This document shows positions 1 to 8,136 of a stretch of 64,000 nucleotides of DNA, in pieces. The notes below the pieces were generated by a model. That model had not been told where the DNA came from, searched no databases, and saw only the letters and a program-made list of their open reading frames with translations. How positions within the stretch are numbered: position 1 is the first letter of the stretch; each line of letters opens with the position of its first letter. The translations under genes and the position numbers were made by a program. Source of the DNA: Paraburkholderia caledonica NBRC 102488 (lineage in GTDB: Bacteria > Pseudomonadota > Gammaproteobacteria > Burkholderiales > Burkholderiaceae); contig NZ_BAYE01000006.1 in NCBI RefSeq assembly GCF_000685095.1, forward strand, positions 248,001-312,000, written 5' to 3'.

Positions 1-456
1 CATCCGCGTGCTGCCGCCGCCGACTGTGTACAGCGTGCCGGACGCGCAGCCGCCGCCCAACTGCATCCCGATGCCGAACATGAAAGCCCCGACGAGCACG
101 GACGTGCCGGCGGGCGCGACGAGCCCCACCACCGGATGGCCGAACAAGGTTCCTGACGCGAGCACCGGGAAGAAGAGCACGACGCCCACGGCGAGCATCA
201 GCATTTGCGCGCGAAGCCCGGCGCCGCGGCCGTCGGCGATAAATACGCGCCACGCCGACGTGAAACCGAACGCCGCGTGATAGAGCGACATGCCGAGCAG
301 GGCTCCGACTATATATAGCGCGGCCTGACGGCCACTGACGGTCTGAGCCAGATATACGGCACCGAGCGCGATGAGAAGGAGAGCCGCGGCAAGCGGTTTC
401 GGGTTGAGGTCGAAACGACGTGGCGCGGGAGAAAGAGTAGAAGAAAGTTCGGACAT
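1..456 (-). CDS. YeeE/YedE (TsuA-like) family membrane protein, C-terminus cut by window edge
   Basis: The first 152 residues of a gene that runs off the left edge. After a short polar N-terminus (MSELSSTLSP) come hydrophobic segments at about residues 22-45, 48-70, 85-105 and 112-135. The last of these contains GAFMFGIGMQLGGGCASGT, the Gly/Cys-rich signature of the YeeE/YedE (DUF395) family, which is implicated in uptake of thiosulfate or other sulfur species through conserved cysteines. The ATG at 456-454 is the first in-frame start; no strong ribosome site is visible. The gene lies 200 bp downstream of the XRE regulator on the same strand. Substrate is not established. Confidence 0.75.
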   Translation of the reverse strand, partial: MSELSSTLSPAPRRFDLNPKPLAAALLLIALGAVYLAQTVSGRQAALYIVGALLGMSLYHAAFGFTSAWRVFIADGRGAGLRAQMLMLAVGVVLFFPVLASGTLFGHPVVGLVAPAGTSVLVGAFMFGIGMQLGGGCASGTLYTVGGGSTRM

Positions 457-656
457 GATGAGATTGACCGACAACGCACGCGCGCCGGCGGCCCGGCGGG
501 CGGCTGGCGCGCGTTGTTGGCAGACGAGCGAAAGCGCAATCAGGATCGAAAAAGATAGCACGTAGCGCATATCCTCGCAGGCGCGGGGCGCGCCGCTGTT
601 TGTCGCTGTTTGCCGCTGCCGCGCCCGATGGCGCCGCCGCCGCCGCCCGCATCCCG

Positions 657-1535
657 TCACGTGCCGGCGGTCGCCCCGTGCACGCCGTCTGAGCGCCGGT
701 TGCCGGCGAAGTCGTGCAATGCGGCTGCGGTCTGCGGATCGGCCGGAAAGAACGCTTCAATCGCCAGTTCCGACAAGGTCACGTCCACCGGCGTACCGAA
801 CACCGTCGTCGTGCTGAAAAACGACAGCACGCCAAGCGGCGTGCGCAGACGCAGCGGCACCGCAATCTGATTGAGCGGGCTCTCGCCGGGCTCGGGCGGC
901 TGCGCGCCCGGCGGCGTTGGATAAGCCGCCAGTTCGTCGCGCAACGCGCTGAGTGTTTCGTCGGCGCTTACGTCGATCTGCCGTTGCAGTCGCGCGAGCA
1001 CGTGTTCCCGCCACGCGTGCCAGTTGACGATGGACGAAGCGATGCCATCCGGATGCAGGCTCAGGCGCAACGCATTCACGGGCGGCTTCAGCAGATCGGG
1101 ACTCGCGCCCGAAAGGAGCGGCCCGAGCGCGTTATTCGTGGCGACGATGTTCCAGTGCCGGTCGACGGCGAGCGCCGGATAGGGTTCATGGCCCTTCAGC
1201 ACCAGTTCGACGGCTTCGCGCGCGGCGCTCAGTTGCGGGTCCGATAGCGGCCGCTCGCGAAACAGCGGCGCGTAACCGGCCGCGACGAGCAATGCATTAC
1301 GTGCGCGCAGCGGCACATCGAGGCGCTCGGCAAGATGCATGACCATCTCGCGGCTCGGCATTGCGCGGCCGGACTCGACGAAGCTCAGATGCCGCGTCGA
1401 GATGTCGGCTTCGGCGGCGAGCAGCAACTGACTCATCCGTCGCCGCTGCCGCCATTCACGCAGCAGATCGCCGACGGTGCGGCTGGTCGCGGGCCGTGTC
1501 GGCGGGGCGCTTTGCGCAGAAGAAAGTGTGTTCAT
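657..1535 (-). CDS. XRE-family regulator with MmyB-like ligand-binding domain
   Basis: A 292-residue DNA-binding protein. Residues about 22-80 form a Cro/C1-type helix-turn-helix (LLREWRQRRRMSQ, then SFVESGRAMPS, the usual recognition-helix region). Residues about 100-270 match the PAS-like ligand-binding domain of MmyB-type regulators (AVDRHWNIVATNNAL, then a segment near LRLSLHPDG). The reading frame is open 12 codons further upstream, but MNTLSS at 1535 is preferred as family-typical. It is divergent from the SnoaL-like gene at 1753. The intergenic region carries two near-identical 17-bp dyads, so the protein probably autoregulates and controls that gene. The ligand is unknown. Confidence 0.85.
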   Translation of the reverse strand: MNTLSSAQSAPPTRPATSRTVGDLLREWRQRRRMSQLLLAAEADISTRHLSFVESGRAMPSREMVMHLAERLDVPLRARNALLVAAGYAPLFRERPLSDPQLSAAREAVELVLKGHEPYPALAVDRHWNIVATNNALGPLLSGASPDLLKPPVNALRLSLHPDGIASSIVNWHAWREHVLARLQRQIDVSADETLSALRDELAAYPTPPGAQPPEPGESPLNQIAVPLRLRTPLGVLSFFSTTTVFGTPVDVTLSELAIEAFFPADPQTAAALHDFAGNRRSDGVHGATAGT

Positions 1536-1569
1536 GCCAACGATGATAGCTAAAGCGCCGCGCCGATCC

Positions 1570-1586
1570 ATTACCTGGGAGGTAAT
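1570..1586. promoter_or_regulatory. Palindromic operator 1 of the XRE/MmyB regulator (predicted)
   Basis: ATTACCTGGGAGGTAAT is a perfect dyad with 7-bp arms and a 3-bp centre, lying 35 bp upstream of the regulator's start codon. It shares 15 of 17 positions with the second dyad 65 bp away. Confidence 0.7.
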
Positions 1587-1632
1587 GCGCTCGACGCATT
1601 GCCGCGCACGAACGCCGGGACGCGCCGCACAA

Positions 1633-1653
1633 CGATTACCTGCGACGTAATCG
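1633..1653. promoter_or_regulatory. Palindromic operator 2 of the XRE/MmyB regulator (predicted)
   Basis: Arms CGATTAC and GTAATCG flank a 7-bp centre. The inner 17 bp, ATTACCTGCGACGTAAT, repeat operator 1 with two changes. The dyad centres are 65 bp apart, close to six helical turns, as expected for paired regulator sites in a divergent promoter. Confidence 0.65.
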
Positions 1654-1752
1654 ACGCGCGGCCCGCTAACCGCGAATCTTCACTCCGAGCCCGCCGCATG
1701 CGACGTGTATGCCGAGCGTAGCGCTCAGTCATTGCCAATCAAGGAGTTGCAG

Positions 1753-2121
1753 ATGAACGCGCATACCGATCTGATCGACCGTTATTTCGACGCATGGAAC
1801 GAGACCGATGGCGAGCGCCGTCGCAAGCTGATCGCCGCGACATGGGCGACGGACGCCGACTATCGCGACCCGCTGATGGCCGGCTCCGGCCACGACGGAA
1901 TCGACGCGATGATCCGCGCGGTGCAGGGGCGCTTTGCGCATCACACGTTTCGCCGCTCGACCGACGTGGACGGTTTCGGCAACCGCCTGCGCTTTTCGTG
2001 GGCACTCGTCACGCCCGACGGCGAGGCGATCGTCAAGGGCTCCGACTTCGGCGTGGTCGACGCGCACGGCCGTCTGCAGGCAGTGACCGGCTTCCTCGAT
2101 CAGGTGCCCACGGGCGCCTGA
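1753..2121 (+). CDS. SnoaL-like (NTF2 fold) protein
   Basis: A 122-residue protein with the SnoaL/NTF2-like pattern: an N-terminal helix (LIDRYFDAWNETD), a W-A-D-A-x-Y-x-D-P core (ATWATDADYRDPL) and a C-terminal sheet ending in VTGFLDQVP. Family members range from polyketide cyclases and isomerases to proteins with no known reaction. The start at 1753 is fixed by AAGGAG at 1741-1746; an earlier in-frame ATG at 1705 lacks such a site. Its place across the operator pair from the XRE/MmyB regulator makes it the likely main target of that regulator. Biochemical role unknown. Confidence 0.8.
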   Translation: MNAHTDLIDRYFDAWNETDGERRRKLIAATWATDADYRDPLMAGSGHDGIDAMIRAVQGRFAHHTFRRSTDVDGFGNRLRFSWALVTPDGEAIVKGSDFGVVDAHGRLQAVTGFLDQVPTGA

Positions 2122-2170
2122 TCGCACAGCGCCGCAGCTTCGCTACCGTCATCTTTGCGTGGAGACGATC

Positions 2171-2479
2171 ATGCACGAGCCCGTCATCAAGTTTGCGCGA
2201 TTCGCACATGCCATCGACGCGCTGTGCGGCGCGATTGCCGGCTTCGCGCTGCTCGCCGGCCCCCGCGCATTCATGTTCGCCGCGCTACTCGGCTGGCGCG
2301 AACCGGTGGCGGGCGGCGCGGGTCTGATGCTGCTCGCGGTCGTCGGATGGTTGCGGTGGCGTTGCGGCGGCGCGCCGCCGCAAGTGAGCGGCACGTCTTG
2401 CACTCTTCACTGGAATCTCCCCGAAACGCGCAACGTTGCTTGCTACAATCGATTGCCGCAATGCGAGCCATTCGAATAA
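2171..2479 (+). CDS. Small hydrophobic hypothetical protein
   Basis: A 102-residue reading frame starting MHEPVIKFARF after GGAGA at 2160-2164. Residues about 12-65 are strongly hydrophobic (AIAGFALLAGP, then GLMLLAVVGWLRWR) and could form two membrane helices. The remaining 40 residues look less protein-like and overlap the likely fucU promoter. I recognise no family. The hydrophobic part and ribosome site support a real gene; the tail leaves room for a frameshift or a non-coding 3' end. Confidence 0.4.
   Translation: MHEPVIKFARFAHAIDALCGAIAGFALLAGPRAFMFAALLGWREPVAGGAGLMLLAVVGWLRWRCGGAPPQVSGTSCTLHWNLPETRNVACYNRLPQCEPFE
2441..2449 (+). promoter_or_regulatory. Extended -10 element, likely fucU promoter
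   Basis: TGCTACAAT is an extended -10 hexamer (TGn followed by TACAAT) 57 bp before the fucU start. No good -35 is visible, which extended -10 promoters can tolerate. It lies inside the end of the preceding small frame. Confidence 0.4.
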
Positions 2480-2505
2480 CCGCAAGCAACTTGCATGGAG
2501 ACACA

Positions 2506-2970
2506 GTGCTTAAGAATCTCGATCCTCTGCTCAACGCCGACATACTGCATGCCCTGCGCTCAATGGGACACGGCGACGAGCTCGTTATTTGCGACGCCAA
2601 CTTTCCGGCCAGCTCCGTCGCGCGTTCCTCGGTGCTCGGCAAGCTGCTTCGTCTCGACGGCGTGAGCTCGCCGCGTGCGATTCGCGCCGTGCTCTCGGTG
2701 ATGCCGCTCGATACGTTCATCGACCAGCCCGCGTCGCGCATGGAAGTGGTCGGCGAGCCGCATACCATTCCCGCCGTGCAGCGCGAGGCGCAGGCCGAGG
2801 TCAATGCGGCCGAAGGGCGCGACGTGCCGTTTGCGTCCATCGAACGGTTCGCGTTTTATGAGCGCGCGCGCAAGGCGTATTGCGTGATCGCCACCGGCGA
2901 GGAGCGCGGCTATGGCTGCTTCGTCTTCACAAAAGGCGTTCTGCTCGCGCCGGACGCCCCTCGCTCCTAG
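2506..2970 (+). CDS. fucU: RbsD/FucU family sugar mutarotase
   Basis: A 154-residue cytoplasmic protein of the RbsD/FucU family, which interconverts anomers of fucose or ribose after import. The diagnostic start LKNLDPLLNADILHALRSMG is followed by GHGDELVICDANFPA, the conserved His/Asp active-site region. The C-terminal FAFYERARKAYCVIATGE segment, with its Tyr, is also typical. GTG at 2506 is chosen because TGGAG lies just upstream and homologues begin at this LKN. No fucose operon surrounds it, so the physiological sugar is open. Confidence 0.85.
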   Translation: MLKNLDPLLNADILHALRSMGHGDELVICDANFPASSVARSSVLGKLLRLDGVSSPRAIRAVLSVMPLDTFIDQPASRMEVVGEPHTIPAVQREAQAEVNAAEGRDVPFASIERFAFYERARKAYCVIATGEERGYGCFVFTKGVLLAPDAPRS

Positions 2971-3109
2971 TCGCCAGCCTGCCGCTTTGCGTCGTTCAAA
3001 CGCTTGCCCGTCTTGGAAAGCGCGGGCAATGCACATATGCTCAGAGGCAAAGTAGGGAACTGCGGCCTTCTAGTCGGGTCTGCTGCTTATTCATCTATAG
3101 GAGTCCCCC

Positions 3110-3541
3110 ATGACGCGTCCCGTCGATTCCGGCGTTATTCTCATCGCACGCATTGCTCTCGCTGTTCTGTTTCTATGGGGCGGTGTGATGAAACTGCTGG
3201 GCTATGCGGGCTTTGTCGGCTACCTGCACTCCAAGGGCGTGCCCTTCGTGCAGATCGCCGCGCCGATCGCCACCGCGGTCGAGGCATTGGGCGGGCTCCT
3301 GCTGATAGTCGGCTTCAAGGTGCGCCCGCTCGCGCTCATCATGGCGGTTTATACGGTGGCCACGGCGGTCCTGGGCCACGACTTCTGGAACGTGACGGAC
3401 GCCGCCTTGCAGCGCGACATGGTGATCCATTTCTGGAAAAACATTGGTATCGCCGGCGGATTTCTGCTGCTGTTCGTGACCGGCGCGGGGCGTATCAGTA
3501 TCGACGGTGCGCGCGCGCCGCGCAGCGGGTTGGGTCTTTGA
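3110..3541 (+). CDS. DoxX family membrane protein
   Basis: A 143-residue integral membrane protein with four predicted helices (about 8-28, 48-72, 76-96 and 112-132). The DoxX-family landmarks are present: LFLWGGVMKL after helix 1, then EALGGLLLIVGF and FWKNIGIAGGFLLL. DoxX proteins are linked to quinone or thiol redox at the membrane, but most have no proven role. TAGGAG at 3099-3104 supports this start. A small unknown gene follows 73 bp later and may be cotranscribed. Confidence 0.85.
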   Translation: MTRPVDSGVILIARIALAVLFLWGGVMKLLGYAGFVGYLHSKGVPFVQIAAPIATAVEALGGLLLIVGFKVRPLALIMAVYTVATAVLGHDFWNVTDAALQRDMVIHFWKNIGIAGGFLLLFVTGAGRISIDGARAPRSGLGL

Positions 3542-3614
3542 GCGCACCACGCTCAGCGATTCCCCGCTGGTTTTGCCTGACTGACGTATTCCGGCTGCAA
3601 ACAAGGGAGTAAAT

Positions 3615-3887
3615 ATGATTCAAAGTTTCGAGCAATCCATTGGCGGCAAAGTGTTGCAGTTGTGCGCGAGTCTTGGAGAAGGGCCCACGCCGCATCGCGT
3701 GATCATCAGCCTCGCCGAGTCCGCGAAAACACTTGTGGTGCTGGATGCGTCCGGCTTTCTGAGCGCAATCAAGGCCGAGATCGAAGAGCCCGAAAAACTG
3801 ATTGCCGACGCAATCAGCAAGGCGCAAAGCGAAGGGCTGATCGAAGCCGCGATCAATACGGGAACGATTCAGGAGGCGTCGCTGTAG
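3615..3887 (+). CDS. Hypothetical 90-residue protein
   Basis: A small soluble protein with no family I recognise. It starts MIQSFEQSIGGKV after AAGGGAG at 3602-3608. It has an alternating strand/helix pattern, an acidic stretch (IKAEIEEPEKL) and no membrane segment or cysteine cluster. Codon use matches its neighbours and a clear terminator follows 54 bp after the stop, so it is probably a genuine gene ending the DoxX transcript. Confidence 0.65.
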   Translation: MIQSFEQSIGGKVLQLCASLGEGPTPHRVIISLAESAKTLVVLDASGFLSAIKAEIEEPEKLIADAISKAQSEGLIEAAINTGTIQEASL

Positions 3888-3940
3888 CGCGCCTGGAGCT
3901 TTACGCACACGGGCTTATTCACCGCTGACAATTCTGTTGA

Positions 3941-3977
3941 CGACCCCCGGGGCGCGCGAGCCGCGGGGGTCGTTTTT
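3941..3977 (+). terminator. Rho-independent terminator
   Basis: The stem CGACCCCCG (3941-3949) pairs with CGGGGGTCG (3964-3972) and is followed by TTTTT (3973-3977). It closes the plus-strand transcript ending at 3887. The opposing MFS gene also ends nearby at 4019. Confidence 0.85.
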
Positions 3978-4018
3978 CATGTGTCGTCCGCGAAGTCCGT
4001 CCGGCCAGACGCGCAAGC

Positions 4019-5500
4019 TCAGCGCGAATTGCCGACCGACGCGGAATCCGCCTCACGCCTCGCCTGCGACGACGAATGCGGCTGCGGATGCACGAGGCAG
4101 CTGATCACGCCAGCGAACGCGAGCAGGTCGACCGAGATCGCGGTCGCCGCTTGCATGCCCGAGACGATTTGCGTGGCCGCCGCCCCGCTGGCGAGCGCGC
4201 CGAATGCGGCCACGCCCACCGCGCCCCCCGCCTGCCGGGCCGTGTTCAATACCGCCGACGCCGTGCCCGCCCGCGACGCTTGCGCCGACGCCAGCACGGC
4301 GGTCGTCATCGCGGGGACGGCTAGTCCCATGCCTGACGGAATCAGCAGGAACGGCAGCAGCAGGCCGATCAGCGGCGTGCTCGCGTCGACCAGATGCAGC
4401 AGGCCGTAGCCAAGCCCGGCGGTGACCGCGCCGGCGATCATCGGCACACGCACGCCGAAGCGGCCCACCACCCAGCCGCTTGCGACATTCGAGATCAGGA
4501 AGCCGCCCGTCAACGGCAAAAATGCAAGACCGGCCTGCAGCGCCGTATAGCCGCGCACCCGCTGCAGGTAGAGGCTCAGCACGAACACCATCCCGTAATA
4601 GGTCATGTTCACGCAGATGCCGAACAGCACGGCCGCGCTAAAGCTGCGCCCGGCGAAGAGCGAAAGCGGCAGCATCGGCGCACTCGCGCGCGCTTCGACC
4701 GCGACAAACGCGCTCCCGGCGAGCGCCGCAAGGACGAAACCGCCTGCGACGAGCGGATGGCTCAAGCCGAGCGGCCGCCATTCGATCACCGCGGCGACGA
4801 ACGCGGTCAACGCGACAATGGCGAGCGTCTGGCCGCTCAGATCGATGCCGCGCGGCGTCGGCGGGGCGGTTTCAGGACCAGCGGTTTCAGCACGAGCGGT
4901 TTCCGGGAGAGCGGCTTCGGGGCGTGGCACCCACAGCAGGGTCGCCAGAAAACCGGCAGCGCAGATCGGCAGATTGACAAGAAAAATGCTGCGCCAGCCG
5001 AAGGCGGCGATCAGCAGGCCGCCTGCTACCGGGCCGGCCGCGATGGAGATCGCGCCCGCCGCCGTCCACAGCCCGACGGCGCGAGCCCGCAGTTTCGGGT
5101 CGTGTCCGTACGACTGATTCAGCAAGGCAAGCGAGTTCGGCAGCATCGCGGCGGCGCCGATGCCTTGCAACGCTCGCGCGGCGACCAGCATCGGCGCGCC
5201 GGACGCGACGCCGCAAGCAAGCGACGCGAGCGCGAACAGCACGATACCCGCCGCGTACAGCCGACGCGCGCCAAAGCGGTCGCCGAGCGCACCGGCCGAC
5301 AGCATCAGCACCGCGAAGGCGAGCGTGTAGGCGTCGACGACCCATTGAAGGCCCGCGACATTGGCGTGCAGATTCGCGCCGATTTCAGGTAGCGCAATAT
5401 TGACGATGGTCACGTCGAGTTGCGTGACGACGAAGCCCACGCTGACAGTCGCGAGCACGCGACCGAGGGCGGGGGAAACGGTATGTTTTGTGGAGGTCAT
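4019..5500 (-). CDS. MFS drug transporter, DHA2 (EmrB/QacA) family
   Basis: A 493-residue inner-membrane protein with the 14-helix layout of the DHA2 family, which exports drugs using the proton gradient. Visible signatures are TQLDVTIVNIALPEI in helix 1 (motif D1), the loop 2-3 motif GALGDRFGARRL (motif A) and GPVAGGLLIAAFGWRSIFL (motif C, antiporters). A Pro/Ala/Glu-rich cytoplasmic linker at about 196-216 (repeated ETA units) splits the two halves. It stands alone, without an EmrA-like adaptor or obvious adjacent regulator. Substrate unknown. Confidence 0.9.
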   Translation of the reverse strand: MTSTKHTVSPALGRVLATVSVGFVVTQLDVTIVNIALPEIGANLHANVAGLQWVVDAYTLAFAVLMLSAGALGDRFGARRLYAAGIVLFALASLACGVASGAPMLVAARALQGIGAAAMLPNSLALLNQSYGHDPKLRARAVGLWTAAGAISIAAGPVAGGLLIAAFGWRSIFLVNLPICAAGFLATLLWVPRPEAALPETARAETAGPETAPPTPRGIDLSGQTLAIVALTAFVAAVIEWRPLGLSHPLVAGGFVLAALAGSAFVAVEARASAPMLPLSLFAGRSFSAAVLFGICVNMTYYGMVFVLSLYLQRVRGYTALQAGLAFLPLTGGFLISNVASGWVVGRFGVRVPMIAGAVTAGLGYGLLHLVDASTPLIGLLLPFLLIPSGMGLAVPAMTTAVLASAQASRAGTASAVLNTARQAGGAVGVAAFGALASGAAATQIVSGMQAATAISVDLLAFAGVISCLVHPQPHSSSQARREADSASVGNSR

Positions 5501-5650
5501 GCGCTATATCGTAGGCGCGATGTGGCGCACCACGTTTCGGGGCGGCGTGAAGTGTCGATGTCGGCGGAAAACTGCGGCCGTCGTGGTCTCCGGAATGGGG
5601 TGACGAACTGGACGCTGTCTACAAGCGAACAGGAAAACGCCGCCGCAAAT

Positions 5651-5680
5651 AAAAACGGCGCACCCGAAGGCGCGCCGTTC
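5651..5680 (-). terminator. Rho-independent terminator of the MHS-type MFS gene
   Basis: Read on the minus strand, AACGGCGCGCC, a TTCG tetraloop and GGTGCGCCGTT (one G-T wobble) lead into TTTTTA. It sits 24 bp past the stop codon of the gene at 5704-7005. Confidence 0.85.
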
Positions 5681-5703
5681 TCTTCACCGCCGCGTGCGCT
5701 GGA

Positions 5704-7005
5704 TCAGCGCTTCTGCGGCGCATCCTTGATGAACAGCGTGCTCAGTGCACCGACCACGCAGATCGCGCCGACATACAGCGGCGCGGCCATCGGGTTGGAC
5801 TTCATCATCAGCGAAACGGCGATCGGCGTGAGGCCGCCGAAGATCGCATACGCGACGTTGTACGAAAACGAGATGCCCGAAAAGCGCACGACCGGCGGGA
5901 AGGCTTTCACCATCACGAACGGAATCGCGCCGATCACGCCGACGAGCAGCCCGGTCACGCCATACAGCGGCACGAGCGCCGAGGCATCGACCGAGAGTTG
6001 CTGGAACATCACGTAGTACGTCACGGCCAGCGCAAGGCCGCCGATGAAGATCGTGCGTCCCGCGCCGATGCGCCCGGCAATCGAGCCCGCCATCACACAG
6101 CCGATGGTCAGGCACAGCGTCGCCACGCAGTTGGCCAGCAAAGCGGTGGCCGGCGCAATGTGAAACTGCTTTTGCAGCAGCGTCGGCGTCATCAGAATCA
6201 CGACGACGATGGCGGCGGACAGCATCCACGTGAGCAGCATCGAGACGATTACCGCGCGGCCGTGGTCGCGCAGCACGGCCTTGAGCGGCACTTCGGCGGC
6301 AATCGCCTTGCGCTGCTTCAGTTCGGCGAAGACCGGCGTCTCGTGCAGCCAGCGGCGCAGGTAGACGGAGAACATGCCGAACACGCCGCCGATTAGAAAC
6401 GGAATGCGCCACGCGTAATCCGCGATTTCGACGGGCGCGAAGTTGCGATTGACCGCCGACGCGATCAGCGAACCGAGCAGGATGCCGGCCGTGAGGCCCG
6501 CCGTCAGCGTGCCGCACGCATAGCCGATGTGCCGTTTCGGCACGTGCTCGGAGACGAACACCCACGCGCCCGGCACTTCGCCGCCGACCGCCGCACCTTG
6601 CATCACGCGAAACAGCAGCAGCAGGACCGGCGCCATGACGCCGATGCTCGCGTAGGTGGGCAACAGGCCCATCATCAGCGTCGGCACGGACATGAGCAGC
6701 ACGCTCAGTGTGAACATGCGCTTGCGGCCGAACAGATCGCCGAAGTGCGCCATGATGATGCCGCCGAGCGGCCGCGCGAGATAGCCCGCGGCGAAGATGC
6801 CGAAGGTTTGCACCTGCCGCAGCCAGTCCGGCATCGCGGCCGGGAAGAACAGCTGGCCGATTGCCGGTGCGAAGAACACGAAAATGATGAAGTCGTAGAA
6901 CTCGAGCGCGCCGCCGAGAGCGGCGAGGCCGAGTGTCTTGTAGTCGCTGCGCCCAAGAGGGCGTGGGGTGACAGCCTGCGCTCCACCCAGATTTGTCGCT
7001 TGCAT
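5704..7005 (-). CDS. MFS transporter, metabolite:H+ symporter (MHS) family
   Basis: A 433-residue, 12-helix symporter of the MHS group that includes ShiA (shikimate), ProP (proline/betaine) and KgtP. Typical are ALEFYDFIIFVFFAPAIG in helix 1 with the family Asp, GGIIMAHFGDLFGRKRMF in loop 2-3, and RVMQGAAVGGEVPGA in helix 4. MQATNLGG at 7005 is taken as the start; the 33 in-frame residues upstream are basic and low in hydrophobicity. Two catabolic loci in the window need an importer. Nearness to the hydroxyproline genes suggests hydroxyproline or proline, but shikimate is as compatible with the family. Confidence 0.88.
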   Translation of the reverse strand: MQATNLGGAQAVTPRPLGRSDYKTLGLAALGGALEFYDFIIFVFFAPAIGQLFFPAAMPDWLRQVQTFGIFAAGYLARPLGGIIMAHFGDLFGRKRMFTLSVLLMSVPTLMMGLLPTYASIGVMAPVLLLLFRVMQGAAVGGEVPGAWVFVSEHVPKRHIGYACGTLTAGLTAGILLGSLIASAVNRNFAPVEIADYAWRIPFLIGGVFGMFSVYLRRWLHETPVFAELKQRKAIAAEVPLKAVLRDHGRAVIVSMLLTWMLSAAIVVVILMTPTLLQKQFHIAPATALLANCVATLCLTIGCVMAGSIAGRIGAGRTIFIGGLALAVTYYVMFQQLSVDASALVPLYGVTGLLVGVIGAIPFVMVKAFPPVVRFSGISFSYNVAYAIFGGLTPIAVSLMMKSNPMAAPLYVGAICVVGALSTLFIKDAPQKR

Positions 7006-7399
7006 TGCTTTGTCGTTGTCTTGAATTGGAAACCACGTGTCGCGTGGAAAAACGGCGGTCGTCGGGCGAGAAGTGTGGCGGCGGCTGGGTAGAGCGCGGG
7101 ACACCGGCGCACCGGCCCGGGTAGGGCGGCGCGATGACGAAACAAGCCAGCGCGGGATTTTACAGGATGAAAGCGATTCGCTTCGGGAAGTGCTTAATTA
7201 GATTGGGAAAAGTTCCGCCTATTCCGCAATTTTCCGGATCTTGCGACGAACCGCGCGTGTCATGCGAAGGCGGTTGTAGTCCGTCGGCCACTCGTCGATG
7301 CGATTCGTCAGAGCGCGCGTTAAATTCGGATTGATCCTATGGGATAGGGGCCAGGCGCCTTTGAGAATCGCGTCCACGCCACCTGTTAAGAGTCATCCC
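7006..7399. other. Divergent intergenic region with phased TTCCG repeats
   Basis: This 394-bp gap separates the MHS transporter from the response regulator. TTCCG occurs three times, at 7213, 7222 and 7232, spaced 9 and 10 bp. An inverted pair, GGAAAA (7206-7211) and TTTTCC (7230-7235), encloses them. OmpR-type regulators often bind direct repeats at helical spacing, so this may be the adjacent regulator's site. No convincing gene is seen. Confidence 0.35.
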
Positions 7400-8122
7400 A
7401 TGCGCATTGCCATTCTTCAACGTGATCCCGTCATGCGTCAGTCGATTGAAAAAATCCTGACGAGTGCCGGCCATACCTGCGCGGGCTACGACGACGGCCT
7501 CACCATGTCGAAAACGCTGGCCCGGTCCACCGTGGATCTGCTCGTGCTGGACTGGCACGGCACCCGTCTGTCGGGCACCGAGGTGTTGAGGACGGCGCGT
7601 GCGGTCGGCGGCGACCGCGTGCCGGTGATCTTCGTGTCGAGAGACACGTCGGAAGAAAGTATGGTGCGCGCTTTCGTCAACGGGGCCGACGACTACACCG
7701 CGCTGCCGGTTCGGCCCGCGGAATTTCGCGAGCGCGTCGCGGCGTTGCTGCGGCGCGCCTATCCGGACCGCTTCAGCACCTCGAGCTTCGACGTGGGCCC
7801 GTACCGCTTCGACACGCATCGCCAGATCGTCATGCTGCGCGGGCAGCCGGTCTCGTTATCCGGCACGCAATACCGGCTGGCTTCGCTGTTCTTTTCGAAC
7901 ATTGGCCGTGTCATGTCGCGCGATCACATCTTCGCGATGGTATGGGGCCGTGAATTCCGCGAGTTCACGCGCACGATCGACAGCCATGTGTCGCGGCTGC
8001 GCCTGTTGCTCGAAATCGAGCCGCAAAACGAGTTCCGCTTGCAGCCGGTTTATAAAAGCGGCTACAGGCTGCTGCATCTGCGTCAGGAAGAGGCGATACA
8101 TGAGCAGCAGCAGGCCGCCTGA
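7400..8122 (+). CDS. OmpR-family response regulator, orphan, degenerate receiver
   Basis: A 240-residue regulator. Residues 1-115 are a receiver domain and about 135-230 an OmpR/PhoB winged helix (GTQYRLASLFFSN, IDSHVSRLRLLLE, YKSGYRLL). The phosphoacceptor position is present (LVLD51). However, the usual acidic pair after strand 1 is reduced (LQRD9 in place of E-D-D), and the conserved Lys of DDYxxKP is Leu102 (DDYTALP). Mg binding and the phosphorylation switch may therefore be altered. No histidine kinase gene is adjacent. The ATG at 7400 starts exactly at the receiver; the frame stays open upstream without a good ribosome site. Confidence 0.85.
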   Translation: MRIAILQRDPVMRQSIEKILTSAGHTCAGYDDGLTMSKTLARSTVDLLVLDWHGTRLSGTEVLRTARAVGGDRVPVIFVSRDTSEESMVRAFVNGADDYTALPVRPAEFRERVAALLRRAYPDRFSTSSFDVGPYRFDTHRQIVMLRGQPVSLSGTQYRLASLFFSNIGRVMSRDHIFAMVWGREFREFTRTIDSHVSRLRLLLEIEPQNEFRLQPVYKSGYRLLHLRQEEAIHEQQQAA

Positions 8123-8136
8123 ACTTCGCGGTTGGC

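Noticed and set aside
4394..5392. 332-codon plus-strand frame opposite the DHA2 MFS gene
   Set aside because: Composition is dominated by Arg/Gln/His, no ribosome site, and it lies fully antisense to a clear membrane protein; a GC-rich shadow.
7134..7334. 66-codon frame between the MHS transporter and the response regulator
   Set aside because: No ribosome site, mixed composition, and it covers the phased repeat region.
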